Program-made: the position numbers and the translations under genes
Shown here: positions 5,745 through 6,940 of the stretch, piece after piece
Position numbering within the stretch: the first letter of the stretch is position 1
Layout: each line of letters begins with the position of its first letter
Assembly: GCA_902494245.1 (NCBI GenBank)
Contig: CABUSR010000062.1
Span: 1-6,940 of the forward strand
Direction of reading: 5' to 3'
Length of the DNA stretch: 6,940 nucleotides
From: an uncultured Collinsella sp.
Lineage (GTDB): Bacteria > Actinomycetota > Coriobacteriia > Coriobacteriales > Coriobacteriaceae
Notes under the pieces: generated by a model
Told to the model about the DNA's origin: nothing
The model's input: only the letters and a program-made list of their open reading frames with translations
Databases searched by the model: none

Positions 5745-6680
5745 CTAGGCTTTTTTGGGTTTGTTGACGATGATTATGCCGCCGCAGACCAACAGCAGGG
5801 CAACGATGACGGTAATGGGGCTCGTGCCAGCGCCCTCGCCGAGCAGCAGCGCGCTCAGCAGCACACCAAAGACGGGGTTCATAAAGCCAAAGACCGACAC
5901 GCGGCTGACGGGGTTGACGGCAAGCAGGCGCGACCATAGCGAGTACGCGACGGCGGAGAGGAGTGCCATATAGATAGTGAGCGCGATGGCGGGGATGATC
6001 GCGGTGGGGGAGAGCGTACCGCCCATCAAAAACCCGATGGCGGTAAGGACCAGACCGCCGACTAAAAACTGCCAACCAGCGAGCAAGACGCCGTCATGCT
6101 CGCGCGAGAAGATGCCAATGAGACAGGTCGATAGGGCGCCCGCAACGGTGGAGGCCAAGATAAACCCCTCGCCGTCGAGCGTAAAGCCAAAGGTGCCATC
6201 CGCGCCCGAAAGGTTGACGAGCACGACGCCGGCAAAGCCCAACGCACAGCCAAGCACCTTGGCCGTATCGAGCTTCTCGGTGTGAAATGCCAGGGCGGCA
6301 AAGAGGATGGCTAGGAAGTTGGCGCTGGCCTCGATGATGGAGCTCGACATGGCACTGGCGCGCGAGAGTCCCAGATAGAAAAAGAAGTACTGCCCGATAG
6401 TCTGGAAGAGCGACAGGATGCAGATGGGCTTGACATCGCGTGCCTTTGGGACGAGCGGGCGGCGTTGGGCTGCACTCATACCGGCGATAACCAGGATACC
6501 GGCAAGCGTGAAGCGCAAACCTGCAAAGAGTAGCTGCGAGGCGCTGTCGTGCGCGGGAATGCCAAAGAGGCCGTAGCCGATCTTGATGCAGGGAAAGGCC
6601 GATCCCCAGAGTGCACAGCAAACAAGACAGCCCAGGATAAGTCCGGGCAGGGTGGCGAGATGCGGCTTGCGGCTTTCCAT
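5745..6680 (-). CDS. EamA / drug-metabolite transporter family permease
   Basis: A 311-residue membrane protein of the ten-helix DMT superfamily, made of two EamA repeats (about residues 14-158 and 170-306). Seen: CCALWGSAFPCIKIG (21-35), the family's opening W-G-S-x-F-xxxK signature. At the end of each repeat are the expected motifs: EASANFLAILFAALAFHTEKL (117-137) in the first, and MNPVFGVLLSALLLGEG (267-283) in the second, each ending with the conserved Glu after the hydrophobic helix. The C-terminus is basic (NKPKKA). The ATG at 6680 is preceded on its strand by GGAGAAGG with suitable spacing. Known: relatives export amino acids, nucleotide bases or other small metabolites. The substrate cannot be read from sequence. 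It lies downstream of purL on the same strand, behind a terminator, so co-transcription would need readthrough. Confidence 0.92.
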   Translation of the reverse strand: MESRKPHLATLPGLILGCLVCCALWGSAFPCIKIGYGLFGIPAHDSASQLLFAGLRFTLAGILVIAGMSAAQRRPLVPKARDVKPICILSLFQTIGQYFFFYLGLSRASAMSSSIIEASANFLAILFAALAFHTEKLDTAKVLGCALGFAGVVLVNLSGADGTFGFTLDGEGFILASTVAGALSTCLIGIFSREHDGVLLAGWQFLVGGLVLTAIGFLMGGTLSPTAIIPAIALTIYMALLSAVAYSLWSRLLAVNPVSRVSVFGFMNPVFGVLLSALLLGEGAGTSPITVIVALLLVCGGIIIVNKPKKA

Positions 6681-6707
6681 GATGTCCTTCTCCTATACGC
6701 GCAAAGC

Positions 6708-6743
6708 AAAAAAGAACCCGCCACCGGGCGTGCCAGTGGCGGG
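6708..6743 (-). terminator. Intrinsic terminator after purL
   Basis: On the minus strand CCCGCCAC (6743-6736) and GTGGCGGG (6724-6717) form a perfect eight-base stem around an 11-base loop. It is followed by TTC and six T residues (6713-6708). It lies 38 bases past the purL stop and 27 bases before the EamA start codon. Its position as the last structure before the EamA gene also allows an attenuator role. Confidence 0.85.
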
Positions 6744-6760
6744 TGTTGTTACCCGAGGGG

Positions 6761-6766
6761 ATTGTA
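6761..6766 (-). promoter_or_regulatory. Possible -10 element upstream of the purL-EamA hairpin
   Basis: This reads TACAAT on the minus strand, one base from consensus, 15 bases past the purL stop and upstream of the hairpin. The best -35 is TTCGCT with an 18-base spacer, a weak match lying at the very end of purL. If used, its transcript would carry the hairpin in its leader before reaching the EamA gene. Confidence 0.25.
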
Positions 6767-6781
6767 CCCGATGGGAAAGCT

Positions 6782-6940
6782 TTAAGCGAAGTAGGCTACG
6801 CCGCTCTCAAAGATCGGCATGAACTTATCGCCGGGGACATGCTCGGGCACGTTGCGGTACAGGTTGGCGCCGCGACGCTCGGCATGGCCCATCTTGCCCA
6901 GAACGCGGCCGTCGGGGCTCGTGATGCCCTCGATGGCGAG
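6782..6940 (-). CDS. purL: Phosphoribosylformylglycinamidine synthase, C-terminal end (truncated by window)
   Basis: Only the last 52 codons and the TAA (6784-6782) are present; the rest lies beyond the right edge. Seen: AIEGITSPDGRVLGKMGHAER, read in two parts as AIEGITSPDGR (residues 2-12) and VLGKMGHAER (13-22), then the ending FMPIFESGVAYFA. This matches the end of the class I glutamine amidotransferase domain of PurL/PurQ. His19 and Glu21 of the fragment would be the His and Glu of the Cys-His-Glu triad that releases ammonia from glutamine. Known: the enzyme makes FGAM from FGAR, glutamine and ATP in purine synthesis. The spelling resembles the long fused PurL of clostridia and coriobacteria, where the amidotransferase is the C-terminal domain. 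A separate PurQ is the alternative; the fragment alone cannot exclude it. Confidence 0.88.
   Translation of the reverse strand, partial: LAIEGITSPDGRVLGKMGHAERRGANLYRNVPEHVPGDKFMPIFESGVAYFA

Noticed and set aside
5574..5939. Plus-strand open frame of 121 codons between the terminator and the EamA gene
   Set aside because: It starts inside the terminator hairpin, runs antisense through the EamA gene, and has a low-complexity, charged composition with no family resemblance.

Overview
The window is high in G+C throughout. It looks like an ordinary chromosomal stretch from an actinobacterium of the Coriobacteriia, probably Collinsella-like. That placement is an inference from the G+C-rich codon use, the ferredoxin-fused ETF alpha subunit, and the PurL C-terminus, which resembles the long clostridial/coriobacterial form. 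No sequence search could be run. Eight protein genes are supported, two of them cut by the window edges. I see no mobile element, CRISPR array, phage gene, rRNA or tRNA.

Layout from left to right: (1) the 3' part of a ferredoxin-fused electron-transfer flavoprotein alpha gene (etfA-like, + strand). (2) A convergent HD-domain phosphohydrolase gene whose stop codon overlaps the etfA stop. (3) A short divergent intergenic region, then an azlC-azlD pair for branched-chain amino-acid export, overlapping by 11 bp. (4) A 150-base leader with dyad symmetry, then a kdgT-family 2-keto-3-deoxygluconate permease gene. (5) An intergenic region with two consecutive hairpins, the second a convincing intrinsic terminator. 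(6) A seven-helix membrane GGDEF diguanylate cyclase gene, closed by a strong terminator whose sequence can work in both directions. (7) A 189-base gap with no gene, into which a minus-strand EamA/DMT transporter gene runs. (8) An intrinsic terminator, then the last 52 codons of purL (minus strand).

The genes do not form a single pathway. They are several short transcription units: electron transfer, a nucleotide-hydrolase-like enzyme, amino-acid efflux, sugar-acid uptake, c-di-GMP signalling, metabolite efflux and purine synthesis. Only azlC and azlD are clearly coupled. Nothing here amounts to a new biological system. The points most worth checking are the non-coding structures around kdgT, the hairpin between purL and the EamA gene, the GGDEF protein with an unassigned membrane sensor and no canonical I-site, and the extra iron-sulfur domain on EtfA.
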